Assembly: GCA_014529385.2 (NCBI GenBank)
Contig: CM043962.1
Coordinates: 41,788,598 to 41,852,597, forward strand
Origin: Adiantum capillus-veneris
Taxonomy: Eukaryota; Streptophyta; Polypodiopsida; Polypodiales; Pteridaceae
DNA: 64,000 nucleotides
Reading direction: 5' to 3'
Shown here in pieces: positions 20,724-33,263 of this stretch (within the stretch, counting starts at the first letter, position 1; each line of letters starts with the position of its first letter). A program made the translations under genes and the position numbers. The notes below the pieces were generated by a model that searched no databases, was not told the DNA's origin, and worked only from the letters and a program-made list of their open reading frames with translations.

Positions 20724-22640
20724 TTGAGAGCTGATAATGCTTTTAAGTCTGGGTGGCCCCATCTTGATCAGACTTTATTTGGCATATCAAGTGTCAGAAA
20801 GGCACTCCAAGAAATTATTGAAAAGAATTTTGCTTCCTATAACTCTCTTGCCAAAGCTTGGGAAGTCTCTGTCAAAGAAATTCAAACTACTTTGACCAGA
20901 TATAAAAGACTAGCTAAAGACATTAGGGCAAAAAGAAGAATGATAATCAATGGTGAGATTCTTCAGATTGAAGAATCTCTCTCCAAAGCTGACCCTCCCC
21001 CTACTAGACTACTAGAACTAAAAGATTCACTCAAACAGGAAAGAGCTCCTTGCGGCTAAAAGTGCACTTGCTTTCACCATAGAATTTTGGGCAGGCAAAA
21101 TTGACAGGCCTATTAAGGCCATGTATGCTTTACTAAAGAAGAAGAAATCCAAAGATTTTATTCCCTTCTTGAAAGATAGAGCTGGAAATCTAGCTAAGTC
21201 TCATAAAGATAACATACAAATTGTCCAAGAGTTCTTTACAAATATTTTCTCTGGTCTCCCAAAGAGAGAAAGGGCAAATCAAGAAGCAATAGCTCAAATA
21301 GCTCAGATCAGAAGGAAGATTGTGGCTCCTAAAATAGCACACTTCTTGGATCATCCCATCTCTATTGGGGAGATCAAAGAAACCATTTGTAACCTTAGGA
21401 CATGCAAATCTCCTGGTATTGATGGTATCCCAAATGAATTTTATATTGAATACAACGCTTTTGTTGCTCCACACCTTCTTTTGGTGTGGCAAGAAGCTTT
21501 TAGAAAAGGGGCTCTTCCTACATGTATAAACACTAGTGTAGTGAAGCTAATACATAAAAAGTCTAGCATGAAGGATCTTAGCAATTGGACCCATTACATG
21601 TCTGACTTCCATTTATAAAGTGTTTGCCTAGTCTTTAGCTAGGAGACTTAGCCCTTTAATGCCTGACATTATTCTTCAAGAACAAAAGGGGTTCATAAGA
21701 GGAAGATTTATTATGGATGCAATAATTTCCTTGTGGGAAGGAATGGAGCAAGCTACAGAAAATGAACGGGACTTTTATTTCTTCAAAGTTGATTTTGACA
21801 AAGCCGATGAGACAGAATGGAATGGGATTTTATTTTGCAGTCTATGCATGACATGGGTCTAGAAAGAAGGTTCATCAAATTTGTGCATGTCTTATTTGGT
21901 AATGCTTATGCCAAAAAAATTGTCAATAGTGAACTAACAGATGTACTTGCTTTAATGAGGTCTATTATGCAAGGATGTCCTTTGGCTCCTCTACTCTTTG
22001 CCATAGCCTCTGTTGCTCTTGGTTGGCTGGTCAAAAGGGAACTGCAAGAAGGCAAACCAAAAGGTATAAGGATTACTGGTTCACAAAGGGATTTGTGCAT
22101 GTAGATGTTTGCAGATGTCACAAACGCTCTCCTTAATGCATATGAAGAATCAGTCAATGCTTTCTTGGAATGCCTCAAACTCTTTTATCTAACTACTGGA
22201 TCCATTATAAATCATCATAAAACTGGCTTTAAGTCATCAAATGGCACTTTTCCCAATGTTGTTTCTTCTACAGGCTGCCAAATGATACCAGATGGGCAAA
22301 TTTTCAGGTTATTGGGTATCCCTATGGGATTTAAGGTTGCAATGAATCAAAGATGGGATTGGGTTGTTGAAAAAATTAGGAAAAAAGTTTTTATGTGGCA
22401 CTCCTACCAACCCACATTATCATCAAGGACAGTCTTAAACCACTATCTGCTACCTGCAGTGATTTACTTTCTTTCTTACTGGAAACCCTCTCAATTAAGA
22501 AAATCGTCTGATTGGCTAGAAGATTCATGTGGGGAGGTACAACTGATGGAGGGAAAATTTCCAAAGTATCTTGGAAAACATGCTGTATGCACAAAGCAAG
22601 GGGTGAACTTGGTATTCTAGACCTGGAAAAAATGTCAGAC
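20724..22640 (+). pseudogene. LINE reverse transcriptase, broken
   Basis: The RT copies LINE RNA at the nicked target. Fragments at 20724-21059, 21121-21618, 21659-21862, 21817-22104 and 22105-22620 carry the usual order: KAMYALLKKKK, a GIDGIPNEFY box, SVVKLIHKK with a WTHYM remnant of the WRPI box, GFIRGRFIMDAI, FFKVDFDKADETEW (motif A), SIMQGCPLAPLLFAIAS (motif B) and FADVTNALL (motif C, 22108-22119). In motif C the second catalytic Asp is Val, and a TAG stop lies two codons upstream of FADV. At least three frame changes occur. A few stops would be needed to explain the gaps. Confidence 0.85.
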
Positions 22641-23899
22641 AAGATGGCTGGAAAATGGATAGTAAGGGTAGTAGAAAGTGATTATTTTTGGTCATGTCTC
22701 ATCAAAAGGCACATACCTAATTTATGTTTGCAAGTTTATAAGTCATGGAACAATCTCACATTCTGGGATCTGATCACCTCGCCATGGAAAATTAAACCTG
22801 TTGGTCCAACTGTGTCTGTCAGAATGTGGAATGCCTGGTTTATAATAAAATAAGCCTGGTATCTTCCCCAACATCAAATTTGGATTGGAGTGTGTGCCAA
22901 AAAGTTTGGGAAAACACTATCTATTAAAGCTCACAAGTGCTTCAAAGCTAGAATTAGAACTTGGGGAGATCTTCAAGTGAATGGAACCTCGCTCACACTA
23001 GATCAACTCACTAACCATTTTAATTTAACTATTGGATGTTTAAATGAAATTTTGTGCAAGTTAAAAGACATGCAGGCTCTTCAAGCTCAAGCTGGTTTGA
23101 TTCACTACAAAAGCACTTCTATGGCAGATATTGCAAGGAGAGCTTACACGAACTTTTCAAACATCTCATATTTTGATGAGGAGCTTAGGAAAAATCTTAA
23201 TAAAAAGTGGAAGCTCAATTGGGGAGCAAAGCAATGGATCTACATATTTAAATGCCTATGGGGATTTGCAATCCTAGTCAAACACAGCTTTCTGGCCTGG
23301 CTTATTTTGCACCAAGGTGTGTGGACAGCTCAAAATGCTTTAAAGGCCAAAAAGGGAGATGGCAAGTGCATCAGATGTGGAGCTTATGAAGACATCATTC
23401 ATCTCTTTGTGGAGTGCCCAACTAGTTCCAAAAAGATTCAAGTGCTTAGTAGATGTTTTAACGAACTACATCCTCATCATCTCTCTACCCAGGAGCTTCT
23501 TATAGGTGATTGTATCAGATTAGATATTCCTTTATGGAATATGTGGAGATTTGCCTACTTATGGGCTTGCTGGACTCAAAGGAATGAAGCATTGTTTCAA
23601 CTAAAGAAGGAAGAGAATGCTATGGCATTCGCCTACTATCAATTTTTTTTTTAAAAATCTCTTTCATGTCTAACTAGAATGGAGGTTGTATATGCCTGAC
23701 CCCTATATTCTATTCAAAGGAGCCATAAATGGCAATGCTAGAAACTTATGTTGAAGCTCTATTCTAAGGAAAGACTCATTATGATGACAGAGTCATGTCT
23801 CCAGTTGTAATTTTTCTCTATTTTGGGATGCCTCTCTCCCTACCTGTGAGGCAAGGATGTACTTTTTTCTTTTTCTTTTAACATATTCCAACACTTTTC
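22641..23899 (+). pseudogene. LINE ORF2 C-terminal zinc-binding (zf-RVT) region and 3' UTR
   Basis: The frame 22890-23654 ends in the zf-RVT pattern: NWGAKQWIYIFKCLW, LAWLILHQGVWTAQNAL, CIRCGAYEDIIHLFVECP. This is the cysteine/histidine module found after RT in plant L1-type elements. A stop separates it from the previous RT piece, and 22512-22853 encodes the linker in another frame. The 3' UTR follows the ORF and ends in a poly-A run at 23900-23911. Confidence 0.75.
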
Positions 23900-23911
23900 A
23901 AAAAAAAAAAA

Positions 23912-24548
23912 GTATGGCTTGAGAGAAATAAAGCCTCATTTGGGCTTGGTTTGACCTCTGTTGCTCAGCTCACTCTTAGCTTTATCTACGTAATGAGGGA
24001 AATTAAATCTCATGTAAAAGAGGTTTCGCAATGTGATGTTAGTGAACTGCAAAGGTCTTCGAGATCGCATTGGTGTTTGGGAAAAATCAATTTCACAAGC
24101 ATACAAAATTCCCTTTAGGGTAGATTCAAAGAAATATTTTTTCCAAAACTACCGAAACTTTTTGCAATTTAACACTATTTTATTCAATTTTCAAAGCGGA
24201 TTTTCTCCTTCTCCTCCTCCCTTCAACCAGCTATTTTGATTTTTCAAACGGTAAGCTGAGGCACACTTTTTCCAAACACTAGATCATGGCAGAGATGGAG
24301 GGTTGTACTGCTTGGCTTGTATGTCCCTTCTAGGTTAAGTCTAATCCATGATTATTTGTGTGTCTACAATAGACAATTGTAAAGTTTTCCCCTTGTGCTT
24401 TGACCACAGCCATTTGGTTGGTACGAATGGTCCTTATCCTTTTTTCATAACTCAACACTTTTCTCAACAAAAAAAAAGGCATGAGAAGAGTGGAGGGGGT
24501 GGCAACTGACAACTTCGAAAGATCAAATAGTTAATGGAGGTAATTGGA
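23912..24548 (+). other. Possible 5'-truncated LINE tail and small TIR element
   Basis: The stretch ending at 24478 (caacacttttctcaac plus A9) closely resembles the 3' end of the LINE at 23880-23911, so 24290-24478 may be a 5'-truncated copy. Within 24076-24283 a gtgtttgg(g)aaaaa motif appears in inverted orientation at both ends, 208 bp apart, which could be a small MITE. Neither call is firm. Confidence 0.3.
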
Positions 24549-24558
24549 ATATATATAT

Positions 24559-24650
<92 letters not shown>
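24549..24650. repeat. (TA)n(GATA)n(GA)n compound microsatellite
   Basis: A run of TA units (24549-24559) passes into GATA units and then into about 40 GA units, ending at 24650. It has the same GA/CT core as several other tracts of this window. Confidence 0.95.
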
Positions 24651-24653
<3 letters not shown>

Positions 24654-24879
24654 TATGTTCATTCCTTCAAGTTAGAAGATACTAAAAGGGAAAGATAGAG
24701 AGAGGCGGGAGAGAGAAAGAGTGACAGAGGTGAGAAAGCCACACGATTTGTAACTGCAGAGTGAAATAACATAAGCTTTTGAAAGATTTCATGGCACCTC
24801 TTACAAGGATTGAACTGAACCTTTGGAAGTTTATGAGTTGTTTAGGGTTATGAATTTCTAAGTTCAATATGGTGTTGCT

Positions 24880-25990
24880 GTGGTGGATAAAGAGGGAGCC
24901 CTTAAGGATGAAGATACTCCTAAAATGTGATCAGATATGGTATCCTAAATCCTTTCCATGCTTGCAAAGCGGCAAGGGAAAATACATGACAATTCCTTTT
25001 AAGCCAATAATGTTATAAATTAATCGTTTTCAAAACCCACTTAGTTGCACGCCAAGTATTATATATCTAGGGTACCTAACCTCCTTGTTCTTTGAGCAAA
25101 ACACAATTCTTTTAATCATTTTGGGAAATCTCTTGATGATATGTTTTCCACCTTAATAAAGCCTTTTGGCTAGAGATAGGGCTTGGTTGATTTAAACCTT
25201 AGAGGGCTTCCAACATGCCACGTAGTAGACCAATGAGGAGAGAATATAAGGGTTCATCATAAAAGCTCTAGCAGGGAAATTTGTTGCATTTCATTCCAGT
25301 AGTTGCTTTTCCTTTTGAACTTAGCTAAAATTTATCTCCACATTTGTTTGTTTGATATGTGGAAGCTCATAGTGATGCCTAAGCAGTCAACACTATGCTT
25401 TGATGAGTATAGCCTAAGCAGTCAACACTATGCTCATCATCTATCACTGATGAGTTGGTGTCATCAACAAAACAAATTTGTTGAAAGCATAAATTTTCAT
25501 CTCCCTTGGTATCTTGATACCTTTGATGTCTCCAAAATTTTTGTGCAATATTCAACTAGCCACCCAAAGGCATCACACACCATTGCCAGAGGACATCCTT
25601 GCCGAATGGATCTCTTAAGAGGCATGATTTTGTTAAGTCACCATTAATTACCACCCTTGCAATAGCATTGCCAGATAACATATGAACAAATTTAATGAAG
25701 CTTTATGTAACCACATGTCATAGAGACCCCTAAACATATCATAAGCCTTGTCATTATTATGATGTACCTCTTGCACCTTTAAACTAAAATCGTCCATTAG
25801 TGGAGATAGCCTTCCGACCAAGGAGAGGGGAAATATTTTGTGAATGGAAGGAATCCATCCAAGCTGGGACTTAATTGTATAAAGTCTACTCCCTAATATT
25901 CCCTTCAAATAGAGGCGATCTAGAAGCTTGAGGGCAACAAGGGAAAAATTACAAAGAAAGCGTTGAACATATTGTGGACCGTTAGTCAAT
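24880..25990 (-). pseudogene. LINE reverse transcriptase fragment
   Basis: On the minus strand 25989-25648 reads KIFPLSLVGRLSPLMDDF, NNDKAYDMF and LYDMW, clearly the RT segment between the WRPI box and motif A of the LINEs at 21.6 and 33.6 kb. It continues at 25640-25450 with RSIRQGCPLA (motif B) and FVDDTNSSV (motif C, 25471-25460). Here both catalytic aspartates are present, but the frame is broken in between. The left end toward 24880 is approximate. A 36-bp tandem repeat (gcctaagcagtcaacactat core) at 25374-25433 disrupts the part downstream of motif C. Confidence 0.7.
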
Positions 25991-28201
25991 GACGCTTACG
26001 CCAAAGGTCAAAGGCAATCATCACCCAAGCAAGGGCCAATATTTACCCAAAAAAAGAAGAAGAATGTGAGTCTTTATATTGTTAGGCACGTAAGTTTTAA
26101 GCTTGAAGCCTCGAGGCAAGTGTGCAGAGTTTGTGATTTTGTGTTCAGTCTCCCCTTTTTCACCTTGCATAAACACAACGAAACAGGGAGGTGCCACATG
26201 TTGAACTTTACGAGGTATAATGTGATCTTTGAAGAGACATACAAAATGTAATTAGTCACATGCAATGTAGGATTCATGTATGCTTGCTTTGTCAATAATT
26301 TATTGTTAAGTAAATCGAGAGAAGCTAGTTCTCTACATGTAGCACAATGTCTCTTCATTTACCTCTCTTGAGAACATTAGAACTTGCAACCATGATAAAT
26401 CTCACACTAGTGGCATACAATGCTCAACTATAGGGAAAGAAGAGCAACATAACAATGAGCAATAGTAGCTTTGCTCTTGCATTAAACTAACAGAGTATTG
26501 CAGCCACACCTTTCTTCTATCCACCTGTTGCATTGAGCAATGTCTAGTGCTCACTTGCCAAATTATGTCTCATAGACAGTTGGAACTCACTCTCAAGATT
26601 TGCAAACTTTCTAGCTAACAAGTTGCATCATAAAATGAAAGAGGTTATACCACTTAAGAAGGTCGACATTAAACACCCTCTAACTCAAGTTTTTGGAACA
26701 TTAAAGGTAACCTTGAACTAGAGTTGAAGTATAGTATTGCAACTTTCACCTCTACTTTCTTTCACAAATGCTATCGAGATGCCAATAACATTTCCCAAAG
26801 TGAATTAACACACACTTTTGTAATTGTTGTGGATTATTCATTCCTCCTCTCTCATTTTCTCTGGTTTTTGATAGGCCTTTTCTACCTCACATAAGAAATA
26901 ACACATGAGCAAATACTACCTTTGTTACCATTGGATGATAGTAGCAACTATGTTAACCACTAAATTTATTGTCGCAACCTATAGAACTAGAAGATATGGG
27001 CTTTAGCTTATTCCCATCATTAAAGTCTTAAAATTTAGGAGGTTCTCCATGCAAGGTTTCTCATAAGATTACACTGATCTAAATACCATTAAAGGCATAT
27101 GTTTAAGGTCACTGTAATAACATAGCTGAGGAGAACCTATTGCGTGCAATCTAATAAGCTTCATGTTTGTGCTCGTAACAACGACGGGGCAAGTACGTGT
27201 TATTTACCCTAGTAATTTCCAAGAGTCAAAAGTCTCTTGTAAAGATTTCAATACCACAAAATCAATAAGTTATTACATGAATGTAACAAGAGCCTTAAGG
27301 AAAAACAACTAAAACTTATTGACTAGCCACAATTCAACCTGCTTTTCAAAACCACAATCAACAAGAGTGTTTGTCTATTGATTGTCATCTGCACCATTAT
27401 TGCTGACAAAATTTGTTAATGGGCAATTTCGAGTCACTACAAAGCGCTCATAAAGGGATTTTCAAGATTTACAACAAAACCTGTCTTTTAAACGTTACAA
27501 AATTGGATGTACAGCCCACGAGCTCTTTAGGACCTACAATGTTGATAGAAAACAGGTGAAGTGTATTTTTAAAGGGCTAAATTGTCAAAATTTGGGTAAA
27601 ATCGCAAGGTCAGTTTGAAGAACACCTACTAAATATGGCATGTTCTTGTGTAAAAACTTAAAAGATTATGGTCGTTGTGGTGACAGCGGCAATGGGAGGC
27701 CATCGTGTGTGACGGGGTCCTTGCTTGAAAGTCTCTAGTGGTGAGTGGAGAATGATGTGGCATTCCAGCGGGTCAGGCTTTGCAACGAACGAGAGCCAGC
27801 TGGAGGGTGACGTAGTGCCATCTGGAGTTTGGTTGCTCTTAAAAAGCTTGGACCCGTTCAATGGCGGCAAGATGCGGTGGGAATCCGCTCTTATAAGGGA
27901 CGGTGTCACGGCGGTGTGTGTACGGTACAGTGTACGGTAAAAGAGATCCAGCTACTAGTGGGGTCTGCTGCCGCGCTGCCAGGAAAAAGACGCTCCCTAT
28001 TTTCTGCTTGCAGTTCTGTGCCACGAAAATGTGACCATTTTCTCGTTTTATTGAGAGCCACATGTCCAGCTCCCTCTACTTTTTCGTTCTTTATTTCCCT
28101 TCTACAACCATGCAGATTTCCTTTTTATGGATTTCCAATCGAAAACCTGAGCTGATTTTATTGAATTTTACACTGGTTTTTAAAATTTCTAGGTGGGAGC
28201 C
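25991..28201. other. Unrecognised intergenic segment
   Basis: About 2.2 kb without a supported feature. A GC-richer patch at 27660-28160 contains overlapping ORFs on both strands (plus 27829-28155, minus 28063-27839), with no recognisable domain. It could be the promoter or first exon of an unseen gene, but nothing in the sequence shows it. Confidence 0.35.
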
Positions 28202-30096
28202 TTTTTTTTTTTGGGAGAAAATACTGAATTGATTAAAACATAAGAATATATACAACTTCAAACAAGTGGATAGGGGCTATCTTCGCCAAAAGAAGAAAGG
28301 CTTGAGGGAGAGGGATGAGGAAAACAGGGAAAAGTATCCAAGGATAACAACCATTCTTGAAGGTTCATATAGAGAAAGGATAATATGTATCCATCTCTAC
28401 CACCTAAGGGCTTTTTGAAGCTCTTTAACATCATACTCGGAGGAATCGCAAACCAGACCATAAATCTCCTTCATAACAACAGTAAAACTAACCGAGAGAG
28501 GCATTGTTGAAAAGGAACGAAGAAGACCAAATGTAGCTTTGTTTCCTTCGAGCCAGATCGCCACAAGAAGGCCCCTCTAAAGGCAGGTCCATAGTAGAAA
28601 ATTGCATTCTCCCGGCAATAATGACTTCCATGTGAGCTGAGAAGTATCAACATAGCATGCTTTCTGGAACTCTCCTTTAAACAAGATATTGTGTTTGCAG
28701 CTGACAAACAAGTGTGAGAGAGACTCTTCATGCACTTTGCACCTGCTACAAATTCCATATGGATTCCATCTGAAACACCAAATCTCTTGGCTTTTGCACC
28801 TCTCCAAATTCCCTGATGGATGATGAGCCACATAAGACAATTGTGTTTGATAGACAAAGGATAGGCCCAAATGCATTTAAATCTGTAAGACCATTGTTTG
28901 GCGTTCCAAGAGACTCCCCATTTGGTATTGAGCTTAGCAATCAAGGTTGAATTCAACTTGGAAACTTCTCCTTTAGCTGTAAAAATGCTTTGACGGACTT
29001 TGGAAAGAGAAAAGGGTTTCCCTTTTAAACACCTCTGCAAATTGACTTGAAAACTTTGCACCCTCTCTAAAACCAATTCAGCACATCCTTGGGAAATGTG
29101 GAATTGTTGAATCAATTCCTCTTTAGTAAGCTAGACTCCATCCCTGTAAACATCTTTCCATATTCTAATGCCTGATTTGAAGCATTTGTGTGCCCTCCTC
29201 GACAGTTGCAACACATTGAGTGACCATGCCAGCCAAACAGGATGGAGTCTTGAAACCAATACCCATCAGAGAACACCCAATCCTTTGGAGGTAACCGATT
29301 GGCTTTTTTGCAGTTCCAAGCATTCCAAAACCTAAAAACAAGATCAAAGTCCCTAGGGGTGAAATTAGCATTAGAGACTAGAACATCTTCCAGTAATAGT
29401 CCAACCAGTCCGAGCTATGTAGTCTTTCAGATGAAAATTGTGAACATTTCTTTTGAGCAAAATTGCCTAGAAGTCAATGCCCAGTCCCGAATGTTGTTTA
29501 TCTCTGCAATAGGTCTACCAAGCAACCGTGAGGATTTTGTTCAAATCCTCTGAACTTCCAAAAAGGAACCTTCTTACCATGGAGAAGACTTTACTCAGGT
29601 GATATTGAGAAGGTAACCAACAAAACAAAAAGAAGATCAATGAGGAAAGGAGATAATGAATGATTTAAAACAAAAACTATGGCATAAAGATTAGGCTGAT
29701 GGTTCTACCATGTAAATAGCTTTTTCCTAAATCTGTCCAACACCATTTCCATCTTTGCTTAAAGGAGACCTTAAATCCCATAGGAATGCCTAAAAGCCTA
29801 AAAATCTAACCATCTTCAATGGCGTTACATCCAGCCTGGGTGATAATTACAGGACATACACCTTTAGAGACCTTGAATTCTGTCTTTACATGATTGCTGA
29901 TAGATCCACTAGCTAGGCAATAAACATTTAGGCATTCCCAAAAGTTCTCAATTGATTGTGTATCATTTTTCACTAGAGCATTAGTGCCATCTGCAAAATT
30001 TTGCAAACAAAGCTAATCAACAAAACCTTTAATGCTAATACCTTCATTTTACCATGTTAAAGCAAATCTTTGATCAACCAACCCAATGCATCATAG
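28202..30096 (-). pseudogene. LINE, 3' half (RT motif C to poly-A), minus strand
   Basis: This is the downstream half of the split minus-strand LINE. Starting at 30096 it reads DALGWLIKDLL and then FADGTNALV (motif C, 29997-29986) with Gly in place of the second catalytic Asp, then SGSISNHVKTEFKVSKG. It continues to the zf-RVT region (29115-28471: WNAKQWSYRFKCIW, LMWLIIHQGIW) and ends in a T12 run at 28202-28213, which is its poly-A tail. Stops and frameshifts are frequent. The other half lies at 33264-35520. Confidence 0.8.
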
Positions 30097-30504
30097 GGTA
30101 AAGAGCCAACTTAAGGCCACCTAAGAGGAAACACACACTCCGAAAAACACGCTAAACAGAATCGAGTGCTCAGACGCTCAAAATGAAGATCGAGATCGTC
30201 TCTACCAGCAACAAAAATCTGGAATCAAGTTGCATTTATACAGGCGAAGAACGCCCGCACAACATTTTTTATGTGTATAAAAAATGAATGTAAATAGGAA
30301 ACCAGAATGGGGGGGCATTTAGAGCCATTGTGCCAACAAGGCTTGAACCCAAGATCTAATGGCCACGATTGCAAGTTGGCTACATTGTCCACCCCAACTC
30401 TCACCCATTTTGTGTCTCACAATGGGTCCGAAAGTGCACAAAAAAAATGGCCCCGGCAGTCCTCCTAAAGGGGGGTGGTTTTTTATTGGCCCCTTTACCC
30501 TACG

Positions 30505-30859
30505 TATAATGGAAATAGTAAAATCTTTATTTTTTGCAGCTGACAGGTGGCAAAAAGCATAAGCGGTCAAGGGAAAAGGCATGCTTGGTTGATGGCCTGT
30601 GCAAAAAAATAGCAAGTTCATTTATACTTTAAAATAAAAGAGCTCTTTATGAGCTACGGTCACTTTACGTTCGGACGACCAATCTGTAATCAATTTGAGC
30701 ATTCAAGAAATCTATAAACAAAAACATGCAAGAGAAAAATGCTCACTCTTGCACGGGGGGAGATTTCACCGAGTGTCTTTGTCATTCTTCTCTTCTCTCG
30801 TCTCTCCTCTCTCACCCTGCTGGTGTAGCACTCCGCTCTAAGAGGTGCACTCGCACGTT

Positions 30860-30892
<33 letters not shown>
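30505..30892 (+). repeat. Direct repeat copy 1 (about 390 bp with CT tail)
   Basis: This segment aligns with 31231-31690: shared blocks are cagctga(c/t)a(g/c)gtggcaaaaagc, ggttgatggcctgtgcaaaa, cactcttgcacgggg(g/-), cattcttctcttc and ggtgca(c/t)t(c/g)gcac(g/a)tttcttc, each ending in a CT tract (30861-30892 here). The offset is about 726 bp. Confidence 0.9.
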
Positions 30893-30894
<2 letters not shown>

Positions 30895-31230
30895 GTATGT
30901 GATTAGTGATTCTATTGCACGTAGCACGGTAGTTTGTGTAGACATGGAATTAATGAAAATTGATTATTGGTTGATGTCTATGACCAATGGTATCCTGATA
31001 CATCAAGATATGACATATACTACTTATTTTCATGGTATGGGACACTAGAATATGTAGTATGTGGATGATGACATGCATAAGAAAATTCGTTTGTTTAAGT
31101 TAGGACTTTTTATTTTATTCCATGATATTTTCGACATATGTTTTAAACCATTATTTTTGACAAGTATGGTTTGCAGATTCTTAACTTAGCAAATGAGGAC
31201 AATTGCTTTTCTAACGGAGAGGTATGTGAT

Positions 31231-32170
<940 letters not shown>

Positions 32171-32928
32171 ATGTCTTCTCCTAGTACCCCAGCCCACAAC
32201 CGCAAGAGCTTTCTTGCGATGGAAGCTGCCCCAAGAAAAGACCCCTTTGCTCGCCAAGATACACGGATCACAATCCTAGAGGCGCAAATCCAAGAGCTAA
32301 TCAAGGAGAACGAGTCGCTTAAGCAACGCCTACAATTGCTTGAGGAAACAAAGGAAACCGAGAGTCAAGATCTACTTGCAAAAGCCCAGAAGGTTGAAGC
32401 TTCCCTCATCGAAACTGTTGTGGCAGTACAAAAACAAATGCACGAGGTAACACACAAGCAACTGACACTCAAATACAAAAAGGACTACAAGAAAACCGAC
32501 TGCAAGAGCCTCTTGGAATGAAGGTCAGGATTGGAGGGCTCAACTCCCCATGGTGCACCGAGGAAGACACACTCGAAGAAGCCATCACCAAGCTCAATGA
32601 TATTCTCGAACCAATTCACATTGAGCCTGATTCTATCTCTTGGATCAACGATACGAACAAACTAGTGCCACCTAAACAATGTATTCTTACATTCAAGGAC
32701 AAGGAAACGCGAATGAAGCTACTACAACAATCTCGCCTCCTCAAGGGAAGAACACTTTGGATTGCCAAGGAATTGACCCCAAATCAACTCAAGCTCAAGG
32801 CAAGCGAGCTCAAGAAGATGCACGAAGCTCGTAAACAAAGTCAATGGGTTGTCTATCGAGGCGGTAAAGCCATCATCCAGGAATTTCAAACTCCTAAATC
32901 GGCGCCTCCATCTCCTGACCCCCCTTAG
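32171..32928 (+). pseudogene. L1-type ORF1 protein (coiled coil + RRM + C-terminal domain), one frameshift
   Basis: An RNA-binding chaperone of a LINE. From the ATG at 32171 (MSSPSTPAHNRKSFLAMEA) comes a predicted coiled coil (residues about 35-80: EAQIQELIKENESLKQRLQL). After a frame change in 32400-32515 it goes on with an RRM-like block starting KVRIGGLNSPW and containing CILTFKDKETRMKLL, and a C-terminal domain with KGRTLWIAKELTPNQLKLKA. This is the coiled coil-RRM-CTD plan of L1 ORF1p. It is unlike the zinc-knuckle ORF1 of the LINEs at 17.7 and 34.6 kb, so two LINE types are present. The ORF2 that should follow is missing; a CT tract starts 146 bases after the stop. Confidence 0.6.
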
Positions 32929-33073
32929 GATCTACTATTTCCTTTTGCCTCTTTTTCCTTCCAATGGACCCTCAGTCCTTAACTGATATGTACCTCTCTG
33001 AAAACCCCGTTTTGTAATGATCCCTTTTTTTCCAGGTCCCATGGGTCATATGTGAACTCCGAGGACGATAATG

Positions 33074-33146
<73 letters not shown>
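33074..33146. repeat. (CT)n microsatellite, ~36 units
   Basis: This tract closes the L1-type segment. It is followed by the same tail sequence that follows the CT tract of direct repeat copy 1. Confidence 0.97.
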
Positions 33147-33149
<3 letters not shown>

Positions 33150-33263
33150 AGCGGCCTTGCTCAAGAATTTCTTGTGTATACAATTAGAAAGTATGTGATT
33201 AGTGATTCTATTAGTCGTAGCATGGCAATTTGTGTAATTTGCAGGCCCCCTGCGCTCCCGGCT

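Larger units (their letters stand above)
17725..23911 (+). mobile_element. LINE retrotransposon, near full length, decayed
   Basis: This is a plus-strand non-LTR retrotransposon with the usual plant L1-type order: ORF1 with a zinc knuckle, an APE-type endonuclease, reverse transcriptase and a C-terminal zinc-binding domain, then a 3' tail ending in 12 A (23900-23911). Every domain has stops or frameshifts, so it is dead. The 5' end is set at the first ORF1-like ATG (17725) and is uncertain. No target duplication was identified. Confidence 0.8.

Noticed and set aside
27829-28155. GC-rich ORF as a possible host gene
   Set aside because: No domain, no splice support and overlapping ORFs on the other strand, so it is left as unrecognised.
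30340-30382. tRNA-like boxes on the minus strand (gggttcaagcc and tagccaacttgc), suggesting a SINE
   Set aside because: The spacing between the two boxes is about 20 bp, too short for a tRNA-type Pol III promoter, and no poly-A or target duplication is seen.
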